A program made the position numbers and the translations under genes. Below the pieces are notes generated by a model. That model had not been told where the DNA came from. It did no database searches and saw only the letters and a list, made by a program, of their open reading frames with translations. A stretch of DNA of 41,845 nucleotides from a virus. The DNA is taken from positions 1-41,845 of the IMG/VR virus record IMGVR_UViG_3300004463_000610; one strand, given 5' to 3'. Of this stretch, positions 31,339 to 37,730 are shown in pieces; position 1 is the first letter of the stretch, and every line of letters starts with the position of its first letter.

Positions 31339-31539
31339 TCACAACACGCGCCGGTAGTCGCAGGCCTGCGCCCGGCACCCCCACACGATGAGATAGCCCC
31401 GCCCGTCCACATACCAGGAGTGGGAGACGACCAGGTCGCCGCAGACCGGGCAGGTGCCGCGGATCAGCGCCGGATCGGGTGTTTCCCGTGAAACAGGCGC
31501 CGGTGCTGGTTGGCAATCATCAATGGGCATCGCGGGCAT
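31339..31539 (-). CDS. Zinc-ribbon small protein carrying the parS-like site (66 aa)
   Basis: A C-x2-C pair (CPVCGDLVVSHSWYVDG) and later CRAQACDYRR make a zinc ribbon. The parS-like 16-mer (31480-31495) is in the coding region and encodes PVSRETP. The gene begins directly after a hairpin with a U-run, and lies upstream of the small terminase gene. Its function is not known. Confidence 0.65.
   Translation of the reverse strand: MPAMPIDDCQPAPAPVSRETPDPALIRGTCPVCGDLVVSHSWYVDGRGYLIVWGCRAQACDYRRVL
31480..31495. promoter_or_regulatory. parS-like site TGTTTCCCGTGAAACA
   Basis: The 16 bases match the bacterial chromosomal parS consensus TGTTTCACGTGAAACA at 15 of 16 positions (C for A at position 7). 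It is the only such site noticed in the genome. It lies inside a small zinc-ribbon gene just upstream of the terminase genes. It could be bound by host ParB or by one of the two phage ParB-like proteins. Confidence 0.7.
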
Positions 31540-31540
31540 G

Positions 31541-31566
31541 AAAAAAGGCCACCTGGCAGGGTGGCC
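31541..31566 (-). terminator. Rho-independent terminator before 31339-31539
   Basis: On the minus strand a 7-bp stem (GGCCACC and complement) with a 6-base loop is followed by six T residues. It lies after the small membrane genes and ends one base before the ATG at 31539. It is the third hairpin plus U-run found immediately upstream of a late gene start. Confidence 0.82.
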
Positions 31567-31631
31567 GAAAGGATGTTGATGATCTGTTGTCTGTACTTCA
31601 AGCCGGTTATCGGCAGTTATGCCGAGCGAGC

Positions 31632-31772
31632 TTACTTCTCGCCCTTGCGCCGCTGCAGCTCCGCCTCGGCGGCCTGGTAGACGTCCCAGGCGTGTTTGAC
31701 GGCGACGAGCACGGTGGTTGCGGCAGCGGCGGCCGAGACGATGTTGGCGCCCACGCCGAGCAGGGCGAACAT
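31632..31772 (-). CDS. Small membrane peptide (46 aa), lysis-cassette candidate
   Basis: A 46-residue frame with one membrane segment (FALLGVGANIVSAAAAATTVLVAV) and a charged helical tail (AAEAELQRRKGEK). The start is coupled to the preceding mini-gene (TGATG). Single-span peptides in such a cluster resemble small holins or pinholins; this is inferred from position and composition. Between its stop and the next terminator (31567-31631) no gene is seen. Confidence 0.6.
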   Translation of the reverse strand: MFALLGVGANIVSAAAAATTVLVAVKHAWDVYQAAEAELQRRKGEK

Positions 31773-31861
31773 CAGCGCTTCCTCCAGAGCCACTGCAGCA
31801 CGAGCGCGGCCAGCAAATCGCCCACGACTACGCCCCCGGCAATCGTCAGGAAGTCACTCAC
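31772..31861 (-). CDS. 29-residue membrane peptide
   Basis: GTG at 31861 overlaps the previous TGA (GTGA) and the stop overlaps the next ATG (TGATG), so this very short frame is coupled on both sides. The peptide is one membrane span (FLTIAGGVVVGDLLAALVL) with a basic end (WRKR). It may be a lysis accessory or regulatory peptide. Confidence 0.55.
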   Translation of the reverse strand: MSDFLTIAGGVVVGDLLAALVLQWLWRKR

Positions 31862-32013
31862 CGCTTCCCTCCCGCATACTTCGCCGGGCAGCGCGTGCGC
31901 TTCTTGCGGCGGCGCGGCGGCGGAAGCGCGACCACCTCGACGCAGGAGCAGAGCACGGCGCCCGCGGCGATCAAGAGCGCCACCAGACCGAGCAGTTCCA
32001 GAATCGCCAGCAT
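31858..32013 (-). CDS. Membrane peptide with basic tail (51 aa)
   Basis: Start at ATG 32013. A hydrophobic N-terminus (LAILELLGLVALLIAAGAVL) ends in CSC and is followed by a Pro/Arg/Lys tail (PPPRRRKKRTRCPAKYAGG). It has one membrane span with an inside-positive tail, coupled to the next gene by GTGA. An inner-membrane spanin-like or holin-like role is possible. Confidence 0.6.
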   Translation of the reverse strand: MLAILELLGLVALLIAAGAVLCSCVEVVALPPPRRRKKRTRCPAKYAGGKR

Positions 32014-32020
32014 GACGAGC

Positions 32021-32371
32021 CTAGTCCCCATCACCGGCCAGTGGTGAGAGCACCAGGCGGGCGGACAGCGGCACCGGCGGCCCCACCGGCTGCACCACGG
32101 CGACCGGCTCCGGTACCACCAGACACGGCGGCGCCGGCGGACCGGCGGGCGGCGGGGTGGGGAGGACCGGGTCCGGCGTGAACGTCACCGGCTCCGGCAG
32201 CGGCGGGATGGCGGAAGGTCCGCTCCCACGCGCGAGCAGCGATGGCCCCCGATCGCCCGGCAGCGTCCGCGGACCCGAGCCGCAGCCGCAGAGGGCCGCG
32301 AGGCAGAGGGCCAGGCCGGCGGTGCCGTAGAACGCGCAGAACACGGCGGTGTAATAGTAGCGACGTATCAT
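32021..32371 (-). CDS. Pro-rich lipoprotein, o-spanin candidate (116 aa)
   Basis: Start at ATG 32371 (overlapping the previous stop). After YYYTAVFCAFYGTAGLALCL comes a lipobox-like LAALCGCG, then a Gly/Ser stretch and a long Pro-rich domain (PPLPEPVTFTPDPVLPTPPP). Lipidation after the box plus a Pro-rich periplasmic part is the architecture of Rz1-type outer-membrane spanins, although it is longer. If so, the host has an outer membrane. Confidence 0.62.
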   Translation of the reverse strand: MIRRYYYTAVFCAFYGTAGLALCLAALCGCGSGPRTLPGDRGPSLLARGSGPSAIPPLPEPVTFTPDPVLPTPPPAGPPAPPCLVVPEPVAVVQPVGPPVPLSARLVLSPLAGDGD

Positions 32372-32619
32372 CGGATCGTCTTCCAGTGGTTCATGAGCCC
32401 GCACCAGACCAGGCTTCGCCCGCCGCAATGCCCGCGCAGCTCCGCGCGCCAGAGCCCCCGCGGATCGCAATAGGGCGCCGTGATGACCTCGATGGCCGTT
32501 CCCGCATCCCGCAAACTGCGTATGTCCGCCGCGAACGCCTCCAGGATCCGGACCACCGGGCAGTCCGTGGCCTCCCGCTGCAGCTCCCGCTGCTCGCTCG
32601 CTGTTGCTTCCTCATCCAT
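32368..32619 (-). CDS. Hypothetical late protein (83 aa)
   Basis: Helical and acidic at the N-terminus (DEEATASEQRELQREATDCP, then RILEAFAADIRSLRDAGTAI), then EVITAPYCDPRGLWRAELRG and a Cys/Trp end. It is coupled to the lipoprotein gene by ATGA. Role unknown. Confidence 0.65.
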   Translation of the reverse strand: MDEEATASEQRELQREATDCPVVRILEAFAADIRSLRDAGTAIEVITAPYCDPRGLWRAELRGHCGGRSLVWCGLMNHWKTIR

Positions 32620-32664
32620 CAGGGATATGATCGGCTGATTCCGGGAGGCGGCCGGCGGCCGGGT

Positions 32665-32680
32665 TATTCCACGAGGAATA
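32665..32680. promoter_or_regulatory. Palindrome C: TATTCCACGAGGAATA
   Basis: Identical to copy A. It lies in the 62-base gap between a minus-strand gene start (32619) and the stop of the next minus-strand gene upstream (32682). It would sit in front of the 32619 gene and so could control the lysis/terminase block. Confidence 0.55.
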
Positions 32681-32681
32681 C

Positions 32682-32828
32682 TCAGAGCGCGAGCACCTTG
32701 CGGGCCGCGGCGAGCACGCGCGCGCCAAAGAGCGCCACGTCGCGCTCGTCGATCTTGCGTAGCTCGTCGATGAGCTTGTCATAGGCGACCTGGCGAAGGC
32801 GGCGCGGAATGAGCTTGATGTAGTTCAT
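32682..32828 (-). CDS. Small basic-helical protein (48 aa)
   Basis: ATG 32828 opens a 48-residue frame of alternating charged and hydrophobic helices (YIKLIPRRLRQVAYDKLIDE, then RKIDERDVALFGARVLAAAR). It is divergent from the SWIM gene and shares its promoter region. No family is recognised. Confidence 0.55.
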   Translation of the reverse strand: MNYIKLIPRRLRQVAYDKLIDELRKIDERDVALFGARVLAAARKVLAL

Positions 32829-32851
32829 GGCTGGGTTCTCGGTTAAAGGTC

Positions 32852-32880
32852 TTGACGTTTCCCGTTATATCGTGTATAAT
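32852..32880 (+). promoter_or_regulatory. Sigma70-type promoter TTGACG-N17-TATAAT
   Basis: TTGACG (32852-32857) and TATAAT (32875-32880) are separated by exactly 17 bases. The inverted repeat TTATA-N5-TATAA (32865-32879) overlaps the spacer and the -10 box. It should drive the SWIM gene at 32923, which has an AAAGGAG ribosome site. Confidence 0.85.
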
Positions 32881-32922
32881 AGAGACAGTGAAGTAAGCGA
32901 ACACGCAGAAAGGAGACGATCA

Positions 32923-33177
32923 ATGGACACCCGGAAAGCGCAGTTCAAGCGAGGCGTGCGAGCGATCATGGAAGCGGCCAGCTTCCTGTTCATCCGCGAC
33001 GGCGCGACGATCTACGTGCGCAGCGACAAGAGCAGCCTGACCTACGAGGTGTCGCCCTTCCAGTGCTCCTGCCCAGACTATCAGCACCGCTGCAGCCGGG
33101 CCGGGCATAGCTGCAAGCACATGATCGCGCTGAAGCTGCCGGGTGTCCGCGTCGAAACCACCCATGCCACGCGCTAA
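32923..33177 (+). CDS. SWIM zinc-finger protein (84 aa)
   Basis: The motif C-S-C-P-D-Y...C-K-H (QCSCPDYQHRCSRAG, then SCKHMIALKL) is the SWIM zinc finger (C-x-C-x(n)-C-x-H), used in DNA or protein binding. The N-terminal half is helical with a strand (IYVRSDKSSLTYEVS). The gene has its own strong promoter and ribosome site, and is followed by an RHH gene with an overlapping start. It probably belongs to the regulatory head of the downstream cassette. Confidence 0.82.
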   Translation: MDTRKAQFKRGVRAIMEAASFLFIRDGATIYVRSDKSSLTYEVSPFQCSCPDYQHRCSRAGHSCKHMIALKLPGVRVETTHATR

Positions 33178-33319
33178 CCAGGACCGAGTGAAGCACAGCC
33201 TCTATCTCTCGGCGGAGCAGCTTGAATGGCTCCGCCGAGAGAGCGAGCGGACCGGCGCCCCGGTGTCCGAGCTGATCCGGCGCGCCATCGACGCCTACCG
33301 GGCCGGCAAGCCCGACTGA
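33164..33319 (+). CDS. Ribbon-helix-helix regulator, copy 2 (51 aa)
   Basis: ATG 33164 overlaps the end of the SWIM gene; a GTG at 33188 would give 43 residues. The strand (RVKHSLYLSAEQL), helix (EWLRRESERTGAP) and helix (SELIRRAIDAYRAG) are a clear CopG/RHH pattern. It heads the second copy of the RHH-helper-HNH cassette. It differs enough from the first RHH that its operator should differ too. Confidence 0.78.
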   Translation: MPRANQDRVKHSLYLSAEQLEWLRRESERTGAPVSELIRRAIDAYRAGKPD

Positions 33320-33375
33320 GCAAAACGGGGCCACCCGCGTTCGAGCGCGAGCAGCCCCCACCAACGGAAACGAAC

Positions 33376-33648
33376 ATGAACAGCTTACCGCAAATCTGTG
33401 CCGACGTGCAAGCGCTCGCGCGCGCCTACCTGATCCTCACCGAGGGCAGCCCGACCATGCACGCGACGGAGCGGCTCGGGTGCCGGCGCATCCTGCAGGA
33501 GAGCCAGGCGCCCGGCTACCTCGACGGCCCATCGGATCGCGCGATGCTGCTGCGCATGATCCGGGATGTGACGGCCCGGCTGGCGAGCGAGCAACGCGAG
33601 CAGCGGAGCCGCGTCGACCAGGCCGAGTTTCAGCGGATCTTCGGATGA
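33376..33648 (+). CDS. Cassette helper protein, copy 2 (90 aa)
   Basis: Paralogue of 10772-11059: shared M-x-SL-x-Q start, VQAL-x-RAYL, ER pair, and DR-x-MLLRM block. The upstream sequences also match (GAAACGAACATG). The C-terminus here is basic (REQRSRVDQAEFQRIFG) whereas copy 1 is acidic. The stop is coupled to the next HNH gene (ATGA). Confidence 0.75.
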   Translation: MNSLPQICADVQALARAYLILTEGSPTMHATERLGCRRILQESQAPGYLDGPSDRAMLLRMIRDVTARLASEQREQRSRVDQAEFQRIFG

Positions 33649-34220
33649 ACAGCGAAGGCGTCCCGTTGGAGCCGACGGCGAAAAACCTGGTCGGGCGACG
33701 TTTCGGCATGCTGCGTGTCGTCGCGCATTTGGGCGACGGCAACGGCAGCCATCGCCTCTGGCTCTGTGAGTGCGACTGCGGCCGGCGCCGGAAGGTCCGG
33801 AGCGGCAAGCTCGTTGAGGGCATCGTGGAAGATTGCGGCTGCGAGACACAGCGCGGCGGTCACAACCGCCTGCCTCCCGGCCAGGCGTCTTTCAACGCCG
33901 TAATCGGGATATATCGCCTCAGCGCAGGCTATCGGAACCTAGACTGGAGCCTGACCGCGGACCAGTGCCGAGCCCTCTTCGAGGCCAACTGCTACTACTG
34001 CGGATCGCCGCCGAAGCAGGTCAAGCGGGCCAACCAGATCTCAACGCCCTATGTCTACAATGGGATCGACCGCGTTGACAGCAATCTTGGTTATTTCCCG
34101 GAGAACGTGGTGACCTGCTGCGGGGTCTGCAATCGCGCCAAGGGGGCGATGTCCATGCAGGAATTCCTGGTTTGGGCGCGCCGGCTCGGCCATTACCAGC
34201 TCAAGAAGTGGTACGGTTGA
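33645..34220 (+). CDS. Zinc-ribbon HNH homing-type endonuclease 2 (191 aa)
   Basis: The N-terminus (GRRFGMLRVVAHLGDGNG, then LCECDCGRRRKVRSGKLVEG and CGC) is the same zinc ribbon type as in HNH 1. The catalytic part has CYYCGSPPKQV, then YNGIDRVDSNLGYFPENVV and CCGVCNRAKGAMS, the Cys-pair HNH type. The C-terminus ends VWARRLGHYQLKKWYG. It is the last gene of the second cassette and converges with a holin-like gene across a long hairpin. Confidence 0.87.
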   Translation: MNSEGVPLEPTAKNLVGRRFGMLRVVAHLGDGNGSHRLWLCECDCGRRRKVRSGKLVEGIVEDCGCETQRGGHNRLPPGQASFNAVIGIYRLSAGYRNLDWSLTADQCRALFEANCYYCGSPPKQVKRANQISTPYVYNGIDRVDSNLGYFPENVVTCCGVCNRAKGAMSMQEFLVWARRLGHYQLKKWYG

Positions 34221-34221
34221 A

Positions 34222-34274
34222 GTGCGGCCCCCGGCTGGCGGAGGAAGCCACGCCAGCCGGGACTGCTGCCGCAC
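34222..34274. terminator. Nested hairpin between convergent genes
   Basis: An inner 11-bp stem (CCCGGCTGGCG at 34230 and its complement at 34251) is nested in an outer 7-bp stem (GTGCGGC and GCCGCAC). It lies between the HNH 2 stop and the stop of the minus-strand holin-like gene. No U-run follows on either strand, so it may act as a bidirectional structural terminator. Confidence 0.6.
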
Positions 34275-34277
34275 AGT

Positions 34278-34622
34278 TTAACCCTTTGTATCCCCATTCG
34301 CCCCCGTCGCCGCGGGGAGCCCCAGTTTCTGCAAGACAGGTTCGAGAAGCGTGTTCAGGATCGCCGGCCCGGCGATCCCGGCCGCGAGCCCCGCCCAGGC
34401 CGCCCGCTCGAGGCTGCCGCCGGCCACCACCGCGCAGATCGCCCCGAGCAGCGGTGCCGCCAAGAATCCCAGGTCGATCAGGATGACGGTCCCGCCCTCG
34501 GCCGTATTCTCACGGACGATGCGGGGAAGCTGCCAGCGATGCGATTTGGCGCCGGCAGCGGCGAAAGCGATGAGGGCGCCAAGGCCCGCTCGGGGCAAGA
34601 GGTCCAATAGGGCCGCGTCCAT
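34278..34622 (-). CDS. Holin-like membrane protein (114 aa)
   Basis: Start at ATG 34622. Three membrane segments are visible: LGALIAFAAAGA, then ILIDLGFLAAPLLGAICAVV, then AAWAGLAAGIAGPAILNTLL, with a charged loop between the first two (KSHRWQLPRIVRENTAEGG) and a short polar end. The size and three-span layout match class I holins. It is isolated from the small membrane gene block at 31.6-32.4 kb by the plus-strand cassette. A holin role is inferred. Confidence 0.65.
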   Translation of the reverse strand: MDAALLDLLPRAGLGALIAFAAAGAKSHRWQLPRIVRENTAEGGTVILIDLGFLAAPLLGAICAVVAGGSLERAAWAGLAAGIAGPAILNTLLEPVLQKLGLPAATGANGDTKG

Positions 34623-34680
34623 CCCAAACCTCCGGGGAGTCGCAGTACGGCTAAGCAGAGGATTGGGCGCTGACAGATCC

Positions 34681-35130
34681 CTAGCGGGAAACGGCGCACT
34701 GCGCGAGCAGACGAGGCAGCTCGCGGAGAAAGCGAAGCGGGCACTGCTGGAGGTCTTCGGGCACCTCCCCCATGGGCCGCGGTCGCAGGCTGACGGGTCG
34801 CCGTTCATACCCCCCGCCGCCGGGGAGCGGCGCATAAACGGGAGGCGTCGACGGGACCGGGCCGCGGACGTTCCGCAGGCAGGCGTAAAGGTCGCGCAGG
34901 AAGGCGCGGTCACGAGAAATCAGGTGCGGGTGCGCGCGGCGGAGCTTCCGGCTGGCGGCGAGCGTGGCACTGCGCGCGGCGGAGTAGGGGATCGCGAGGG
35001 CTAAAGCGACTTCGCGAAAGCTCTGGCCCTGGCCTGCCAATCGGGCTGCCTCGGCCTGCAATCGCGTCAGGCGCGCGTTGTCGCACGCTTCCCGCCAGTC
35101 GTCGCTCTCCCAACCTCCGAGATTCCGCAC
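34681..35130 (-). CDS. HTH-type small regulator (149 aa)
   Basis: GTG start at 35130. The region LQAEAARLAGQGQSFREVAL, then AIPYSAARSATLAASRKLRR reads as an HTH of the sigma-region-4 kind (FREVALALAIPYSAARSATL). The C-terminal half is Pro/Arg-rich and probably disordered. It lies upstream of the holin-like gene and could be the activator of late genes, which is inferred from position. Confidence 0.58.
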   Translation of the reverse strand: MRNLGGWESDDWREACDNARLTRLQAEAARLAGQGQSFREVALALAIPYSAARSATLAASRKLRRAHPHLISRDRAFLRDLYACLRNVRGPVPSTPPVYAPLPGGGGYERRPVSLRPRPMGEVPEDLQQCPLRFLRELPRLLAQCAVSR

Positions 35131-35192
35131 GCCACAGTTATCGGCCGGCGAGCGGGCATCTGGAGGCCGACGGGGATGGAATCAAGCATCCA

Positions 35193-35426
35193 TCAAAGGG
35201 TGGATTCGTCGGGGGCATCCGGCTCGCGGCGGAAGATGCGCTTCGCCTCGGCTAGATACTGCTCGGCGAGCACGCGGCCGGAGGGATTCTCGTAGGCCGC
35301 CGGGTGGTGCTCCAGATGCGCCAGGCCGAACGCCACCAGGGAGCAGAGGCGGGCCATGAGGTCGGTGGCGGACGGGAGCGCGGCCGCGGGGGAACGCGCG
35401 GGAGGGACGGTGGGGACGTAACGCAT
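35193..35426 (-). CDS. Small helical protein (77 aa)
   Basis: ATG 35426. A Pro/Ala-rich N-terminus is followed by LMARLCSLVAFGLAHLEHHP and a helix (RVLAEQYLAEAKRIFRREPD). It is divergent from 35625 across the operator region and may be a small partner or regulator. No family is recognised. Confidence 0.6.
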   Translation of the reverse strand: MRYVPTVPPARSPAAALPSATDLMARLCSLVAFGLAHLEHHPAAYENPSGRVLAEQYLAEAKRIFRREPDAPDESTL

Positions 35427-35509
35427 AGTGCCTCGTTGCTCGCAGGCCCGCGGATTCCCTGCCCGCGGGCGAGGGGGTGGGGGATTGCTGGAGAAACTGG
35501 CGCCCGGCC

Positions 35510-35525
35510 TATTCCTTGCGGAATA
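35510..35525. promoter_or_regulatory. Palindrome D: TATTCCTTGCGGAATA
   Basis: Fourth TATTCC-N4-GGAATA copy, with TTGC in the middle. It lies in the divergent control region between 35426 (minus) and 35625 (plus), 24 bases before the GTGGAC dyad. Confidence 0.55.
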
Positions 35526-35548
35526 GGGGTGCCCAGGACAACCGATTA

Positions 35549-35578
35549 GTGGACAACGTCCACAAGTTGTGGTATACT
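35549..35578 (+). promoter_or_regulatory. Promoter with operator GTGGACAACGTCCAC
   Basis: The -35 TGGACA (35550-35555) and -10 TATACT (35573-35578) are 17 bases apart. The perfect inverted repeat GTGGAC-AAC-GTCCAC (35549-35563) covers the -35 box, and a second dyad CCACAAGTTGTGG (35560-35572) fills the spacer up to the -10. A nearly identical operator lies at 38082. The transcript starts about 40 bases before the gene at 35625. Confidence 0.72.
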
Positions 35579-35624
35579 TAAGGTAACAAAGCATGCAGTC
35601 GCCGAGATTACAGGGAGGCAGACC

Positions 35625-36155
35625 GTGGCTATTGATCCCAAGTTCATTGTCGATCTGCGGGGAAAGTCCTACCCCGTTTTTGCCGGTGTGCTCGACGCCG
35701 CGCACAAAGCCGGCCTGCGGGCGCTCACCACGGAGCTGGTGCAGGTGCCGTCCGCGGAGAACGGGCACCTGGCGATCGTGAAGGCCCGCGCGGAGTTCGA
35801 GGACGGGCGCGTCTTCGAGGATCTCGGCGATTGCAGTCCGGCTTCCACGTCCCCCATGCTGGCCGCGGCCTCGATCCGGCTGGCCTCGACGCGCGCGAAG
35901 GGCCGCGTGCTGCGCGATGCGGTCAATGTGGGTCAAACCCTTCTCGAAGAGCTGCCGGACCTGGGCGACGAGCCGCAGCCGGCGCACCGCAACGGGCACA
36001 GGCCGCAGCCCCAGACGCAGCAGCAGGCGGCGCCCGCGATGGTGTGCAGCGAGGATGGCAAGCCGTTGACCAAGGGGCAGTATGAGGTCTCAATCCGCGC
36101 CTATGGCCGCGGCCTGTGCCCGGCGTGCCAAAAGGCCGCCGCGGGGAGGAGCTAG
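35625..36155 (+). CDS. Early conserved phage/plasmid protein with TRAKGR motif (176 aa)
   Basis: GTG start with GGGAGG upstream. The pattern GKSYPVFAGVLDAAHKAGLR, then VQVPSAENGHLAIVKARAEF, GDCSPASTSPM and RLASTRAKGRVLRDAVNVGQ is known in small phage and plasmid proteins; the A-x-T-R-A-K-(A/G)-R-x-L-R box also occurs in Rad52-like single-strand annealing proteins, so DNA annealing is one possibility. The C-terminus carries one CPAC pair after GRGL. It is the first gene of the operon that includes the second ParB-like gene. Confidence 0.62.
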   Translation: MAIDPKFIVDLRGKSYPVFAGVLDAAHKAGLRALTTELVQVPSAENGHLAIVKARAEFEDGRVFEDLGDCSPASTSPMLAAASIRLASTRAKGRVLRDAVNVGQTLLEELPDLGDEPQPAHRNGHRPQPQTQQQAAPAMVCSEDGKPLTKGQYEVSIRAYGRGLCPACQKAAAGRS

Positions 36156-36208
36156 GGAAAGGAGGTCGAGGCCCACCACCAGGCCGGCGCGATCTGCAAC
36201 ACCTAAAG

Positions 36209-36235
36209 GCCCGGAGGCGTGTCGCGCCTCCGGGC
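36209..36235 (+). terminator. Hairpin between early gene and ParB-like gene 2
   Basis: A perfect 11-bp stem (GCCCGGAGGCG and complement) with a 5-base loop, in the 234-base gap between 36155 and 36390. No U-run follows, so it may be a weak terminator or processing structure. Nothing else in this gap is supported beyond a possible short frame from 36268. Confidence 0.5.
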
Positions 36236-36389
36236 GCCGCGGCCCCACCCACACACCCGGCCGCGGGATGAGTCATGCCCATCAAAGAAGAGAACGCGCC
36301 CAGGTCTGGATCCCTGACAACTTTTTTCGGATGGAGGGAGACAATGGCACCATGACCGCGCCCAGCGAGGCGCAGAAGGAGTTCCAACG

Positions 36390-37640
36390 GTGCCCACCGA
36401 GACGACCGAGATCCGGCTCGACGCCATCGAGCCCAGTGAACTGAACCCCCGCCGCGAGTTCCCCCGGGAGGCCCTGGAGGAGCTGGCGGCGTCGCTCGTC
36501 GAGTCCGGCCTGATCCAGCCCGTCGTGGTCCGGGCGATCGGGCCGGCCAGGTACAGCCTACTCGCCGGAGAGCGGAGGTGGCGCGCGGCGCACCTGGCCG
36601 GCTGGGAGACGATCCCGGCGCTGATCCGCGAGGCCGCGAGCGACGCCGAGGCGCTGGCCCTCATGCTCGCCGAGAACCTGCAGCGCGCGGACCTCACCGC
36701 CATCGAGCAGGCCCGCGCGTTTGCCCGCCTGCAGGAGCTCGGCGTCAGTCAAACGGAGATCGCGCGCCGCACCGGGAAAGCGCAGCCCACGATCGCCAAC
36801 ACCCTGCGCCTGCTGCAGCTCCCGGAGCCGGTGCAGGCCATGGTGCAGAGCGGCGAGCTGCGGCCGGCTTCCGCGCGGGCGCTCTTGCCGCTCGCGCCGT
36901 TCCCGGAGGTGGCGACCGCCATGGCGGAGCGGGTGATCGCCCAGGAGATCCCGGCGCGCATCCTCGAGCGCGATCCCCTCGCCACGCGCGAGTGGGAGCT
37001 GGCCACGGCGGGGGTGCTCGCTTCCCTCGACGATCGTACGCCCTGGGACTGGCGCACCGTCTGCCGGGAGCAGTGCCCGCATAGCGCTTACCGGGAGGCG
37101 TCCGGCGCCCGCGGTGGGGTCTGCCTCCGGCCCGAGCACTATGACGAGCTGCTCGCCGCCGCCGCGGAGCTGGCCCCGAGTCCCTCGGCCGCGGGCCCGC
37201 TCCCAGCGCCGCGCTCCACGCCGGATGAGGAGGAGCGCGAGCGGCGCCGGGTGCTCTGGGAGGACTGCCGGCGGCTGCTCGATGCGCGGCAGCCGCTCGC
37301 GGACGCGCGCATGGTGGCGCTCTTGTGCATGGACGTCATCGCCGGGACGAAGCACGAGACGCTCAAGTGGTTGGCGCAGGCGGAAAGGGTACCGGAGGAG
37401 CTGCTCGCGCAGCTCCTCGCCGCGGAGCCGACGCGCGCCGGCATCGCCGCCGCGCTCGCGGAGCAGCCGGCGCCCTGGGTCGCGAAGCTCGCTCTGCTCT
37501 GCCTGCTGCGGACGGAGGCGGAGGAGAGCGCGCACCTGCGCTATCCGGCGCGGCTGGCGGAATGGCTGACCGCTGGGGAGGACAGCGGCACCGTGGGGGA
37601 GCGGCTATCGGAACTGCTGGCGCCGGATGCCGCGGCATGA
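36390..37640 (+). CDS. ParB-like nuclease-domain protein 2 (416 aa)
   Basis: GTG start preceded by AGAAGGAG. Residues 8-100 form the ParB domain (EPSELNPRREF, YSLLAGERRWRAAHLAG, LMLAENLQRADLTAIEQA). The HTH is at about 115-140 (SQTEIARRTGKAQPTIANTL), the same GKAQPT-x-AN as ParB-like protein 1. A Cys cluster follows (CREQCPHSAYREASGARGGV, then C-x2-P). The C-terminal helical domain also resembles protein 1. No ParA is present. It could segregate the genome, silence or activate promoters, or act as a nuclease. Confidence 0.88.
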   Translation: MPTETTEIRLDAIEPSELNPRREFPREALEELAASLVESGLIQPVVVRAIGPARYSLLAGERRWRAAHLAGWETIPALIREAASDAEALALMLAENLQRADLTAIEQARAFARLQELGVSQTEIARRTGKAQPTIANTLRLLQLPEPVQAMVQSGELRPASARALLPLAPFPEVATAMAERVIAQEIPARILERDPLATREWELATAGVLASLDDRTPWDWRTVCREQCPHSAYREASGARGGVCLRPEHYDELLAAAAELAPSPSAAGPLPAPRSTPDEEERERRRVLWEDCRRLLDARQPLADARMVALLCMDVIAGTKHETLKWLAQAERVPEELLAQLLAAEPTRAGIAAALAEQPAPWVAKLALLCLLRTEAEESAHLRYPARLAEWLTAGEDSGTVGERLSELLAPDAAA

Positions 37641-37687
37641 GTCCGCCCGGCGGACGGGCCGCTCCCAGTCGGGCGGCAGAGAAACGG

Positions 37688-37730
37688 GCGCGAAGGGGGA
37701 GCAGGATTTGTCCCTGCTCCCCCTTCGCGC
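37688..37730. repeat. Perfect 18-bp inverted repeat after ParB-like gene 2
   Basis: GCGCGAAGGGGGAGCAGG (37688-37705) and its exact complement (37713-37730) enclose a 7-base loop. No U-run follows. It is the longest perfect hairpin of the genome and lies 48 bases after the ParB-like stop. It may terminate or process transcripts, or be a binding or extrusion site. Confidence 0.7.

Noticed and set aside
36268-36444. Possible short frame (from ATG 36268) before ParB-like gene 2
   Set aside because: No ribosome site, its second half overlaps the ParB-like gene in another frame with Arg/Pro/Ser-rich sequence, and no coupling is seen.
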